This document shows positions 57,101 through 64,000 of a DNA stretch of 64,000 nt, in pieces. Every line of letters starts with the position of its first letter. The stretch's first letter is position 1. The notes below the pieces were generated by a model. The model did no database searches, was not told where the DNA came from, and worked only from the letters and a program-made list of their open reading frames with translations. Made by a program: the position numbers and the translations under genes. Origin of the DNA: Saccharina japonica (lineage: Eukaryota > Sar > Phaeophyceae > Laminariales > Laminariaceae); assembly GCA_008828725.1 (NCBI GenBank), contig MEHQ01002486.1, forward strand, positions 209,963-273,962. The letters are read 5' to 3'.

Positions 57101-60100
57101 TTCTATGCGCTGTTATTACGTACCAGGGTGTACCAGGTACCAGGTAGTCCTAAAAAAATCCAACACGAAGTATACTACGTAGTAATAGTGTGGTACAATT
57201 ATCACATTCATTCACCGGTATTTTTTGGCTCTCGCATTTTTTTGAGGAGCTCAACCGTTCAGAAAATAAATATTGAGTCATCAGAAAGAAAGAAAGTGCT
57301 TACGATACGATCTAAGCCGCCGCAATAATAACACCGCCCTTGGCATTGATCTGACGTCGTTTGTGCTCTGGAGAGACTCTAGAGGTCGCTGGTGCGGGCA
57401 CATAATATCACAACATAATGATAAGGAGCTTGCCTGCGCGGGTAGATGGATCTACTCGAGCGAGCGAGCGAGCGAGAGCTGACCGGCAATTCGAAGTAGA
57501 ATAAATAGTAGAATAAATAGTAGAACAGTTTGACTCCGAGAAAAAAGGGTGGCATGTATGAAATGTGTGTACGAGTAGGTGCACGCGCTCTACTGGAACG
57601 ATTACGGGGGACCATAGTAAACACTAGTAATAATAGTAAATAGGGACCAAATTTTCGTGGTGAAAACACTTGAATATATAGGTTTTAGTGTGCACCGTAG
57701 GTTCTATTTACGGGGGGCCATAGTAAATAGGACCAAATATTGGTGGTGAAACTGTTTGAATATATAGGTTTTAGCGTTTACCGTAGGTTCTAATTAGAGC
57801 AGTGGCCAAAATCGGGTATACCCGATGGGTTCGTGGCCAAAACAGGGTACCATTGTATTTTAGTGACTTTGACGACCCCAGGGCGTCATCTCATTGGCCA
57901 GCGCCGGCCACCACCCGACGCTAGTCACAAACCCATCGGGTATACCCGATTTTGGCTACTCAACTCCTACTTACTATAGCTGCAGGCGCCCACCGGTGGG
58001 AACTTGAAACTGCACCGTTTTACGGAGGCCCCATTTTTCTTAGACAACCTATATACTTCGAAATATGTATGTTGTTATTATTATTAGGTTACTATTACTG
58101 GGGACAATACCTCTCTACGATTAGGAATCAGCAGGACAGACACTGGGTGTACTTATGTGGTTGGGTAGAAATAACGGGTTTAATGTGAAGACAACACACA
58201 CATAGTAAATACGATCCACGGCACACAAAAGAAGCTAGAGTATATCTTTACCTATTTTTTCTAGCAGTATTTGGTCCTATTCACTATGGCCTCCCGTAAT
58301 AGTGCATTTTGCCTCCCGTAATAGTGCATTTTGTATGTGAGCATGAGGTTCATCGTTGGTCACTTTAAAACATTCGCCGAAATAATAATAATACATTTTT
58401 CTTTTGAGGAGACCATATATATCATGTTTTTTTATAAAGTATTCAAATATTTACGCGGGACCATAGTAAATAATAGGGGACCTACGGTACACATAAAAAC
58501 CTACCTATTTACCTATGTTTACTACTGTAACAATATTTGGCTCTATTTACTAGTGTTTACTATGGTCCTCCGTAATAGTGTAAATGGTATTGTAGTGTTC
58601 ATATTCATATATAACCATATCATACTACATACAGTAAGGATATACTTCGAAGTATAAAAATAAACCCCCTTTCGTTTTGCAACGGCACCCACACACTCGT
58701 AGTTGAAGTTAGAGCTGACTAGTTGAAGATATAATTAACTACTTGAAGTTAGAGTTGACTGCTTGAAGTTAGAGTTGGCCATTTGAAGTTAGAGTTGACT
58801 ACTTGAAGTTAGAGTTGACTACTTGAGTTAGAGTTGACAATTAGAAGTTAGAGTTGGCCATTTGAAGTTAGAGTTGACTACTTCAAGTTAGATTTGACTA
58901 CTTGAAGTTAGAGTTGAATACTTGAAGTTAGAGTTGACTACTTGAAGTAAGAGTTGACTACTTGAAGTTAGAGTTGACTACGATGCGAGAGCATCGAAAC
59001 GACAATCCGTAAACGGCGTCTGTTCTTTGCGGGAGCCGTGGCACGGCAACCCAAGGGGCGACTACCCAGTCGGATTATGTTCGGGACCATGACGGGTGGG
59101 GAGGGACGCAGACCGGGCGGACAACCAAAGTCCTGGCAGAAATGCCTTGCTGAAGACCTCAAGGTGTTTCAAGCCTCCAAGGGGTCCACGGCACAGGTCC
59201 CGTTGGTGTTTGGAGTAGAGACCGCAGTATGGACCATTGCAGCAACTAAAGTGGGCAAGTGGCACAGGGGGGTCCTCGAAGCGGCTGAACAGTTCATGAT
59301 CCGGTGGCACAAGGTAGAGGCGGAACTGAGTAGACAGCGCCACGCATCCGTTGCGGGGGGTGCAAAAGGGAATGGGAAGGGGGGGGGCAACAGTCGTACG
59401 GAAACCGCGGCTGATGAGAGCAGGAGGGAAACAGCCGACAGGGTAGCAAGGTACCAGGCTGACTAGTAAGTCCCACCTAGACTACCCGTGCCGCGCACCT
59501 CTGTAGCCGCTTCGAACGCGGCACTGTTTCTGGTGGTCTTTCTTTCCCTTTGTTTGTTTGTTTGTTTGATTTTTTTTCTTATTTTTCTTTTTTTTCATTT
59601 TTCTTTTTGCTTGTTGTATTGCCTGTTGTTGCTTCTCAAGGGGGGCACGACAGCGATGCTACAACCCCTCGCATCATTTGCTTCGTTTACTTTGTTTCAC
59701 TTATTTATGTTACCGTGATCGCTTTTGCCTTTGTTTCTCCGCCTTCCGTATTTGTCCTAGGACTTTCTTTGGTGGCTTAGCTACGTACGTATTCATTTTG
59801 GTTTTGTCATTCCCCGTTCTCTTTCCGGGACTCTCGTGTGTTACACGAGAACGAAACGGAATTGAGTTGGGAGTGCCACGTACCCGTTGTATGGGTGGCG
59901 CCCAAGGGAAGGGAGACGGAGGGTGGGGGGGGTCATAGGGAAACCAGGACGGACGAAAGCAGGAAAGAGACGGCAAACAGAGTAGGTGCCAGACCGACTA
60001 GCTGGTAGAACCTGCCTGTACTACGGGCACAAACCTGCCTCGGCTGGCCTTTGGTGTGCTCCGGCTGGCTGTCCTATCCTGTCGTTCTCAGTCTTGCTCT

Positions 60101-62388
60101 GTTGGCGCTGTTTCGGTCCATTTCATTTTCTTTCATTTCATTTGGTTCTTATTGGAGGTCGCATCTCCTCTGGGAGAAGCACGACACTTTCTTTCTTTTT
60201 TGGGCATGCTTTTTATTTGGTTGCTTGATTATTGATTTGCTTCAGTATATTTACTTTTTATTATTTTTTCTTTTCGCTTTTTTCTTTTTTCTCTTTTTTT
60301 CTCTTGCATGCACCTGGATTGCTAGCAGGGTAGGTCTTGCCTGTCGTATATGGCGTTGCATTGTCTGCTCTGCTTACTGCACTGAGTGTAGTATCTCTGG
60401 GTCGTAGTTTTGTGACCACAGAACTGGTACCTTTTTAGGATGAAGAATCGGCACGGACACTGGGTGTGCTGGATGTCGACGGGTAGAAAGGAAGGTTTAA
60501 TGTGAAGAACACACACACACACACACACTCGAGTTAGAGTTGACCACTCGAGTTAGAGTTGACCATTTGAAGTTAGAGTTGACTACTTGAAGTAAGAGTT
60601 GGCCATTAGAAGTTATAGTTGACCATTTGAGGTCAGAGATGACTGCTTGAAGTTGTAGCCCCTACAATGATAAAATGACATGGGTACGCAAATAAACTAA
60701 ATGAGATGGTGCAAAGGCATCAAGTGAGATGATGCGCAAAATCGATGCAACACATGGGATTGACTCAAACAAAATAAAGTAAAAGAAAAACAGTACCACC
60801 CCGTACCTAAATATACTGCAGGTACATTTTGTATAATAATATTACGTCCAAACGGTGCTTACATTTAGGGACAGAATGATATGCATACTACACATACTAT
60901 TACGGGGTGGGCTAATGTAGTAAATAGGACCTACGGTACACACAAAAACCTATATAAAATACCTATTTTTAGCAACAATATTTGGTCCTATATACTACGG
61001 CCCCCCCGTAATATATACGGTATGCCATAAATATATATATATATATATACCTGCTCGAAGTGCTCGTACTCATCGACATCAAAGTTGTGAAAATCGATCA
61101 AGCCGAAGTGGAACGCCTTGTGCATGCCCTGCAGGCAGTCGAGAACGCTCAGGTCGTAGGTGCAGACTGCCGGCGACGCGTCGTGGAAAGGCGGGAACGG
61201 CGGGAAAGCTTCCTGAAACGGCGCAAACGCCTGATTGCATTGAAAACCAACGGCAGCGTTCGGCGAACGAGGGGGGGGGGAGGGAGGGGAGAACGTTGTA
61301 ACAAATGTCGATTACGAGGGAACATAGTAATCAGGACCAAAATATGCTTGATAAAAACCTGTAATATATAGGTTTTTGTGGACGCGAGGGGTCCTGATTA
61401 CTATGGTCCCTCGTAATAATACACTTCGGGGAATGCTTATGAGTGATCAAAGTTGAAGCTCATGTTATCAATACTAGGGCTGGGCGCTGGCTCACTCAGC
61501 CAGTAGCGATTGTGCTGTCGTCAAATTCAGTCAGTATACTGGATTGCACCAGTATACTGTCTTATCCTCTTTCCTCCCGAAACACTTTTGGTGGGTTTCC
61601 GTACTATAACATGGCGTGTTTCTTGGACGTATGTAAGATAACACCACCTACTGGCGCATATACTGGCGGAGTCAATCAGTAGATTACTACTGCCAGTAGA
61701 TTACTGTTTGTACCAGTCAGTGCCAGTGCCCAGCCCTAATGAATACACCTTGTCGGATGGCCAAATGCACTACTAATACGAAGTTAATGGATATTTTCTC
61801 TCTCAAAAAAATTTACTATGCTGCACAAAAAAAAAAGTTATCGACACCACACACCCCCCCCCCCATCTAGATCGTGATCTGTTAAGATCTACATTATCTA
61901 GATCGTGACAGGTTAATACCTAGATTATCTAAATCGTTATATATATTCATATCTAGCGGGAAGTAGACATAAAAGGATGGTAGACTTTGCGCATAGGTTT
62001 CCTTGGTTTCCGTGGTTTTCTGCTTTCGGAATGTTATGAGTGATCAACGTTGAAGCTCATGATGCTGCACATTGTCGGATGGCAAAGATGATCATAATAA
62101 TATCTAGATGATCTAGATCGTGATCTGTTAATATCTAGATTATATAAATCGTGATCTGTTAAGATCTAGATAAACTAGATCGTGATCTGTTAATATCGTC
62201 GACGATCTACAGCTATCTAGCACAGTAAAGGGTGATATGTCCCATGTATCTTGAGGTTTCCAAGAACCGTAAGCCCTCTGCTTCACCTCTTCTGGCGATC
62301 TCCCGTTGTACAAAACCAGCCAGGCGCACAGCAGGAAAGCTGCGTTCGTACGTTTGTGTGCATGCGGCTCCGAGTAGACGTAAATAAC
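49820..62388 (-). CDS. CDC14: CDC14-type dual-specificity phosphatase, five exons, incomplete at both ends
   Basis: CDC14 removes phosphate from CDK sites and promotes mitotic exit and cytokinesis or ciliary functions, depending on lineage. Minus-strand exons in order: 62388-62287 ([20 protein letters not shown]), 61212-61051 ([37 protein letters not shown]), 51852-51700 ([20 protein letters not shown]), 51480-51316 ([36 protein letters not shown]), 50005-49820 ([35 protein letters not shown]). All junctions are phase 0 and GT-AG. The catalytic HCKAGLGRTG is split by an intron between Lys and Ala; the Asp of FVDG is the probable general acid. 256 residues are visible. The amino-terminal exons lie right of the window. 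Intron 61050-51853 is 9.2 kb and holds a LINE and many MITEs. Confidence 0.95.
50020..50560 (-). mobile_element. Cluster of poly(C)-ended dispersed repeats
   Basis: Five terminal segments in the same orientation, each opened on the plus strand by a run of 9-19 G. The first (50030-50150) is the GACCATTGACCACGCATCCC subfamily; the rest carry GGCCGTAGTCGTATGACC and CCTACAATGCCGGGACGG. The last keeps GACCAGGCAGACATT. Starts about 20 bases upstream of the CDC14 exon that begins at 50005. Confidence 0.85.
50632..50820 (+). repeat. GATA microsatellite and GCTCATGTTGCCG repeat, copy 5
   Basis: About 11 GATA units, then ATGATCTATAGCTCATGTTG and CCTGGGTTGGGTCTGTGTCA. Confidence 0.85.
50826..51165 (+). 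repeat. Two GA microsatellites with duplicated flanks
   Basis: (GA)n at 50826-50880 and 51070-51165. Segments with TATGTCTATGAATATTA follow at 51006 and 51195, giving an aligned pair in which only the second carries an inserted CCTGGTA. Confidence 0.9.
51500..51690. mobile_element. MITE-D-related repeat
   Basis: AGGTGTCCTGTTC repeated three times, once preceded by TATTAATA instead of TA. Fills the 219-bp CDC14 intron between the 51700 and 51480 exon edges. Confidence 0.6.
52000..52130. repeat. tRNA-like remnant with duplicated AGTAGCCCAACGGACTA
   Basis: On the minus strand, TAGTCCGTTGGGCTACT (A-box-like) occurs twice, and GCAGGTTCATGTCCTGC (B-box-like) once, followed by GACGACGCCATTTTTT. 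The arms do not fold as a full tRNA, so it is called a remnant. Confidence 0.4.
52140..52400 (+). repeat. Minisatellite, about 31-bp unit
   Basis: About eight units with TATAAGCCGCCGACTAGTTA and TTAGTTGGATGAC. In the long CDC14 intron. Confidence 0.9.
52736..52852. mobile_element. MITE-A copy
   Basis: ATAGTAAATAGGACC left, inverted ATCCTATTTACTATGGTCCC right. Confidence 0.8.
52897..53190. mobile_element. MITE-A copy interrupted by another MITE
   Basis: Left half reads CCATAGTAAAT up to 52919; the right half resumes GGACCAAATT at 53115 and ends GGTCCCCCGT. Confidence 0.8.
52920..53114. mobile_element. MITE-E (GTGGGGCCTATATAAGGCGA ends) inserted at TA in MITE-A
   Basis: Between TACAG (52920) and CTGTA (53114) lie inverted GGGGCCTATATAAGGCGAC ends. 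Removing it restores CCATAGTAAATAGGACC of MITE-A, so the TA is duplicated. Clean filled and empty site evidence. Confidence 0.9.
53279..53474. mobile_element. MITE with GATAACACACCCCCT ends, copy 2
   Basis: Same termini as 11009-11217 (GATAACACACCCCCT and AGGGGGTGTGTTATC-like). Confidence 0.75.
54386..54548. mobile_element. MITE-A copy with internal partial duplication
   Basis: Contains GGGGGACCATAGTAAACACT, two AAACRTTGTTA...GTAAAAATAAGTA segments and a final GGTTCTATTTACTATGGCC. One of the two segments carries TATTAATA where the other has TA. Confidence 0.8.
54710..54828 (-). mobile_element. tRNA-derived SINE body, copy 6
   Basis: Reverse body with CGTAACGCAGACCCGGGGTC and CTTCCTGCTCCTTCCC. 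Head missing. Confidence 0.6.
54841..55061. mobile_element. MITE-C copy
   Basis: GCAGTGGTGGTCCTTCTTAT left, GGGGCCGCCACTGCTGATA-like right, interior TATGCGCCAGCCAACA and GGCACTATA blocks. Confidence 0.7.
55096..55573. mobile_element. MITE-B copy containing a nested foldback element
   Basis: Left GACGCGTGCTACGATAGA, right CACCTCTATTATCGTAGCAG. Enlarged because 55216-55433 is a separate inverted-repeat insertion. Confidence 0.8.
55216..55433. mobile_element. Near-perfect foldback (long hairpin), about 95-bp arms
   Basis: The arm TTCATTGGTCAACACACGCA and onward is repeated inverted as TGCGTGTGTTGACCAATGAA after a loop of about 30 bases. Outer ends GGGCCCGTTTTAAC and GTTAACTCGGGCCC are also complementary. 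Confidence 0.9.
55606..55863. mobile_element. MITE-B right-half copy
   Basis: TTTTGGAGGAATATAAAAGTGC through AAAAAAAGGTACAGTACCTC (doubled) to CCTCTATCGTAGCGCGCGTC. Confidence 0.7.
56560..56795. mobile_element. MITE-B right-half copy
   Basis: AGAAAATGTTGCTTAAACAC through CCCGTCATTTCAGAAAGCGT to GCCTCTATCGTAGCATG. Confidence 0.65.
56885..57050. mobile_element. Arm fragment of the ACAGCTGTGAG foldback element
   Basis: Shares GAGATCGAGGATATCGTCGA, ATGTACATCCCGTATGAGGG and AGGCTGTAGAATTCAGGAAG with 24980-25140. Confidence 0.8.
57603..57795. mobile_element. Two joined MITE-A copies
   Basis: TACGGGGGACCATAGTAAAC at 57603 and a second TACGGGGGGCCATAGTAAAT at 57709; each followed by a TATATAGGTTTTAG block. 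Confidence 0.8.
57799..57962. mobile_element. MITE-F (CAGTGGCCAAAATCGGGTAT ends)
   Basis: GTGGCCAAAATCGGGTATAC left, inverted GTATACCCGATTTTGGCTAC right, about 35-bp ends. Each end is itself a short palindrome around GGGTATACCC. Confidence 0.85.
58118..58198 (+). mobile_element. LINE 3'-end fragment
   Basis: GACACTGGGTGTACTTATGT, GGGTAGAAATAACGGG and TTTAATGTGAAGACAACACA match the 3' end of the LINE near 60455-60515. Confidence 0.8.
58199..58298. mobile_element. MITE-A copy
   Basis: ATAGTAAATACGATCC left, TGGTCCTATTCACTATGGCC right, ends CCCGTA. Joined directly to the preceding LINE tail. Confidence 0.75.
58452..58574. mobile_element. MITE-A copy
   Basis: TACGCGGGACCATAGTAAAT left, TGTTTACTATGGTCCTCCGTA-type right end. 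Confidence 0.85.
58690..58985 (+). repeat. 20-bp minisatellite, left part
   Basis: About 14 units of GAAGTTAGAGTTGACTACTT. The array resumes at 60530-60650 after the LINE. Confidence 0.95.
58979..60530 (+). mobile_element. 5'-truncated non-LTR retrotransposon (LINE) with carboxy-terminal coding fragment
   Basis: An open frame runs from about 58979 to the stop at 59464-59466: [50 protein letters not shown]. This pattern ([16 protein letters not shown]...SW..CL.EDL) is typical of the segment following the reverse transcriptase domain in LINE-like elements. Catalytic motifs are absent because the 5' end is missing. The T-rich 3' untranslated region ends with TTTAATGTGAAGAACACACA and an (AC)n tail at 60511-60528. 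It is inserted within the 20-bp minisatellite. Plus strand, so antisense to CDC14. Confidence 0.8.
60529..60655 (+). repeat. 20-bp minisatellite, right part
   Basis: Units CGAGTTAGAGTTGACCACT / GAAGTTAGAGTTGACTACTT continue the array interrupted by the LINE. Confidence 0.9.
60901..61010. mobile_element. MITE-A copy
   Basis: TACGGGGTGGGCTAATGTAG variant left end, TTGGTCCTATATACTACGGC right, ends CCCGTA. Lies 40 bases from a CDC14 exon edge. Confidence 0.85.
61313..61415. mobile_element. MITE-A copy
   Basis: TACGAGGGAACATAGTAATC left, GATTACTATGGTCCCTCGTA right; matching compensatory changes keep the ends complementary. Confidence 0.85.
61860..62215 (+). repeat. ATCTAGATCGTGATCTGTTA array
   Basis: Units of ATCTAGATCGTGATCTGTTA in two blocks, 61860-61940 and 62100-62215, related to the other GATC-rich arrays. 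Between 61440 and 62100 a GTTATGAGTGATCAA block occurs twice. Confidence 0.8.
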
Positions 62389-62424
62389 CTGGCACAAGTA
62401 CGTACGTAAGTGTTGTACATTTTT

Positions 62425-62540
62425 GCGGAGAGGGAGGAGGGGGGGAGGGCGGGGGGGGGAGATCAGGGGGAAGGGAGGGAGAGGGAGGGGGAGGGAGGAA
62501 GAGGAGAAAGAGGGGAGGGAGGAAGAGGAGAAAGAGGGGN
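62425..62540 (+). repeat. Polypurine tract ending at an N
   Basis: GGGAGGAAGAGGAGAAAGAG is duplicated immediately before the single N at 62540, suggesting an unresolved repeat length. Confidence 0.85.
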
Positions 62541-62544
62541 CTAT

Positions 62545-62830
62545 AGTTGAGGGAAGAAACCGGACTGTGTGTTGATCCCAGAAAGACAATAAGTGCAAGT
62601 TTTTTTTGTTTCCACCCCTGCCACCCTCCCCCCCCGCCCCCCCCCCCCGACCAGCGAGAAAAAAAATATGGGGGGGTCTCTAAAACCAAGTAAAAAAAAG
62701 GGAACAAAAAACGAAAAAAAAATGTTTTTTGCTCTTTCGTCCTGTGATCACAGCGATCCGGTTTGTTTTTCATTCTGACCTTCCTAGGTGTGTGGTGTCG
62801 TTTTTTTTTTTTTTTGTGCGCCCTTGCTAC
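62545..62830 (+). repeat. Dispersed 270-bp repeat, copy 2
   Basis: Matches 43010-43290, including GATCCCAGAAAGACAATAAG, a C run, GGGGTCTCTAAAACCAAGT and CTGTGATCACAGCGATCCGG. Confidence 0.85.
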
Positions 62831-62861
62831 GTACGTACTCGTAATTGTTTTTTTACGAAGG

Positions 62862-63103
62862 GACGCGTGCTACGGTAGAGGTAGCACGTTTTGGCTGAAT
62901 CGTTTTCTGAACGATCGGGCTCTCTTAACCTCAAATTCGTCGACTTCATTTTTGTGACGAAATACTGTTTCAGAGTATACTTCGGTCAGGAGATTCTCGG
63001 CAGCACTTTATTTTCCTCCAAAATATTTATTTTCGGTGAGGTGTGACGCTCCTTAAGTGAGGAGCTCAGAAACACATTGTGCACCTCTATCGTAGCATGT
63101 GTC
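62862..63103. mobile_element. MITE-B, best complete copy
   Basis: ACGCGTGCTACGGTAGAGGT left and GCACCTCTATCGTAGCATGT right, 242 bases. Confidence 0.85.
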
Positions 63104-63137
63104 AAGGGGCCCCGTAAACAATTGCTACAATACATAA

Positions 63138-63660
63138 CGTATGTGTGTGTTGTATCTTCACGTTAAACCGTTCTTTCTACCCGACACATCAGCACACCCA
63201 GTGTCGTGTCCGTGTTCTCAATCCTAATAGAGGTACATATTCTGTGATCACAAAACTACGACACAGAGATACTACACTCAGTGCAGTAAGCAGAGCAGAC
63301 AATGCAATGCCATATACGACAGGCAAGACCTACCCTGCTAGCAATCCAGGTGCATGCAAGAGAAAAAAGAGAAAAAAAGAAAAAAGAAAAAAAGCGAAAA
63401 GGAAAAATAATATAAAGTAAACATAATGAAGCAAACCAACAATCGAGCAACCAAACAAAAGCATGACGAAACAAGAAAGAAAGTGTCGTGCTTCTCCCAG
63501 AGGAGATGCGACATCCAATAAAAAAAAGAAACCAAATGAAATGAAACCAAATGAAATGGACCCAAAAAACAGCGCCAACAGAGCAAGACTAAGAACGGCA
63601 GGAAAGGACAGCCAGCCGGAGCACACCAAAGGCCAGCCGAGGCAGGTTTGTGGGTTTAGG
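63138..63660 (-). mobile_element. LINE 3'-end copy, minus strand
   Basis: Reverse complement of the LINE 3' region: GTGTGTGTTGTATCTTCACG (tail), CATATACGACAGGCAAGACC, GCTTCTCCCAGAGGAGATGC and GGCCAGCCGAGGCAGGTTTG correspond to 60510 back to 60025. Confidence 0.85.
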
Positions 63661-63689
63661 GTTAGCCTGAACTGATTGCTAAGAAACAT

Positions 63690-63990
63690 GGATACTGGCA
63701 TACGCTGTACCAGATATTGTAGTACCAGGTATTTATTATTCTTACTTGGGAAGGGTGCGCTCTACACTAACTTCAGTATATAAATATCACATCTCAAATT
63801 TATTACCTTCCTGCAAATCTCAGCTCGGATTTCTTAGTGCTGGCCTAGGCTGTACCAGGTACAGAACTTCTTATTATTACCTCTGAGAAATAGGGCGTTC
63901 TACGCTGACCTTAGCAAAGCAAATCCCGAATTTCTTATCTTCCTGCAGATCTCATAGTGCAGATGCCGAGCTCAGGAAATATGTCCTAGG
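63690..63990. repeat. Two diverged units related to MITE-D
   Basis: Units starting at TACCAGGTA (63723 and 63853), each with TTCTTATT, a CTCTACACTAACTT-like block and CTTCCTGCAAATCTCA-like block. Confidence 0.6.
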
Positions 63991-64000
63991 ATCGATGGCC

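Overview
This looks like nuclear DNA of a eukaryote with long introns. The exons are GC-rich and split into 0.1-0.4 kb pieces; the introns (0.2-9.2 kb) are AT-richer and packed with repeats. Three conserved genes can be reconstructed by exon reading and splice-phase matching, and together they use only about 6% of the window. Protein style (a CSN5 with an extended JAMM loop, low-complexity Ala/Gln/acidic tails) suggests a protist such as a stramenopile, perhaps a brown alga or relative. That placement is inference from memory of families and was not tested.

Layout. 1-2465: no confident gene (the CSN5 amino terminus may lie here or further left). 2466-13101 (+): CSN5, the deneddylase subunit of the COP9 signalosome, eight exons found. 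13102-15388: intergenic, with a 3' tandem repeat and small repeats. 15473-40885 (+): RSM22/METTL17, mitoribosome small-subunit assembly factor, 14 exons, with a mitochondrial-type amino terminus and the four-cysteine Fe-S set. 40925-41333: a decayed partial duplicate of its last exon. 41340-48260: gene-poor, filled with minisatellites. 48260-62388 (-): CDC14 dual-specificity phosphatase, convergent with RSM22; five exons found, the amino terminus lies beyond the right edge and the carboxy tail is unresolved. 62389-64000: repeats only.

The three genes are not an operon or pathway; they are unrelated housekeeping genes (ubiquitin-like regulation, mitochondrial translation, cell-cycle exit).

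The main biological interest is the repeat ecosystem. It includes several TA-targeting MITE families sharing CAGTAGT/CAGTGG-type ends, a second family with ends TACGGGGGACC, a tRNA-derived SINE, a poly(C)-terminated dispersed repeat, a 5'-truncated LINE inserted into a minisatellite, and nested insertions that show empty target sites. Most striking are two short dispersed motifs, TACCWGGTA (about 25 exact copies) and TATTAATA. Comparison with sister repeat copies shows them to be micro-insertions at TA dinucleotides (TA to TA-CCWGG-TA; TA to TA-TTAA-TA), the form expected of cut-and-paste transposon footprints.
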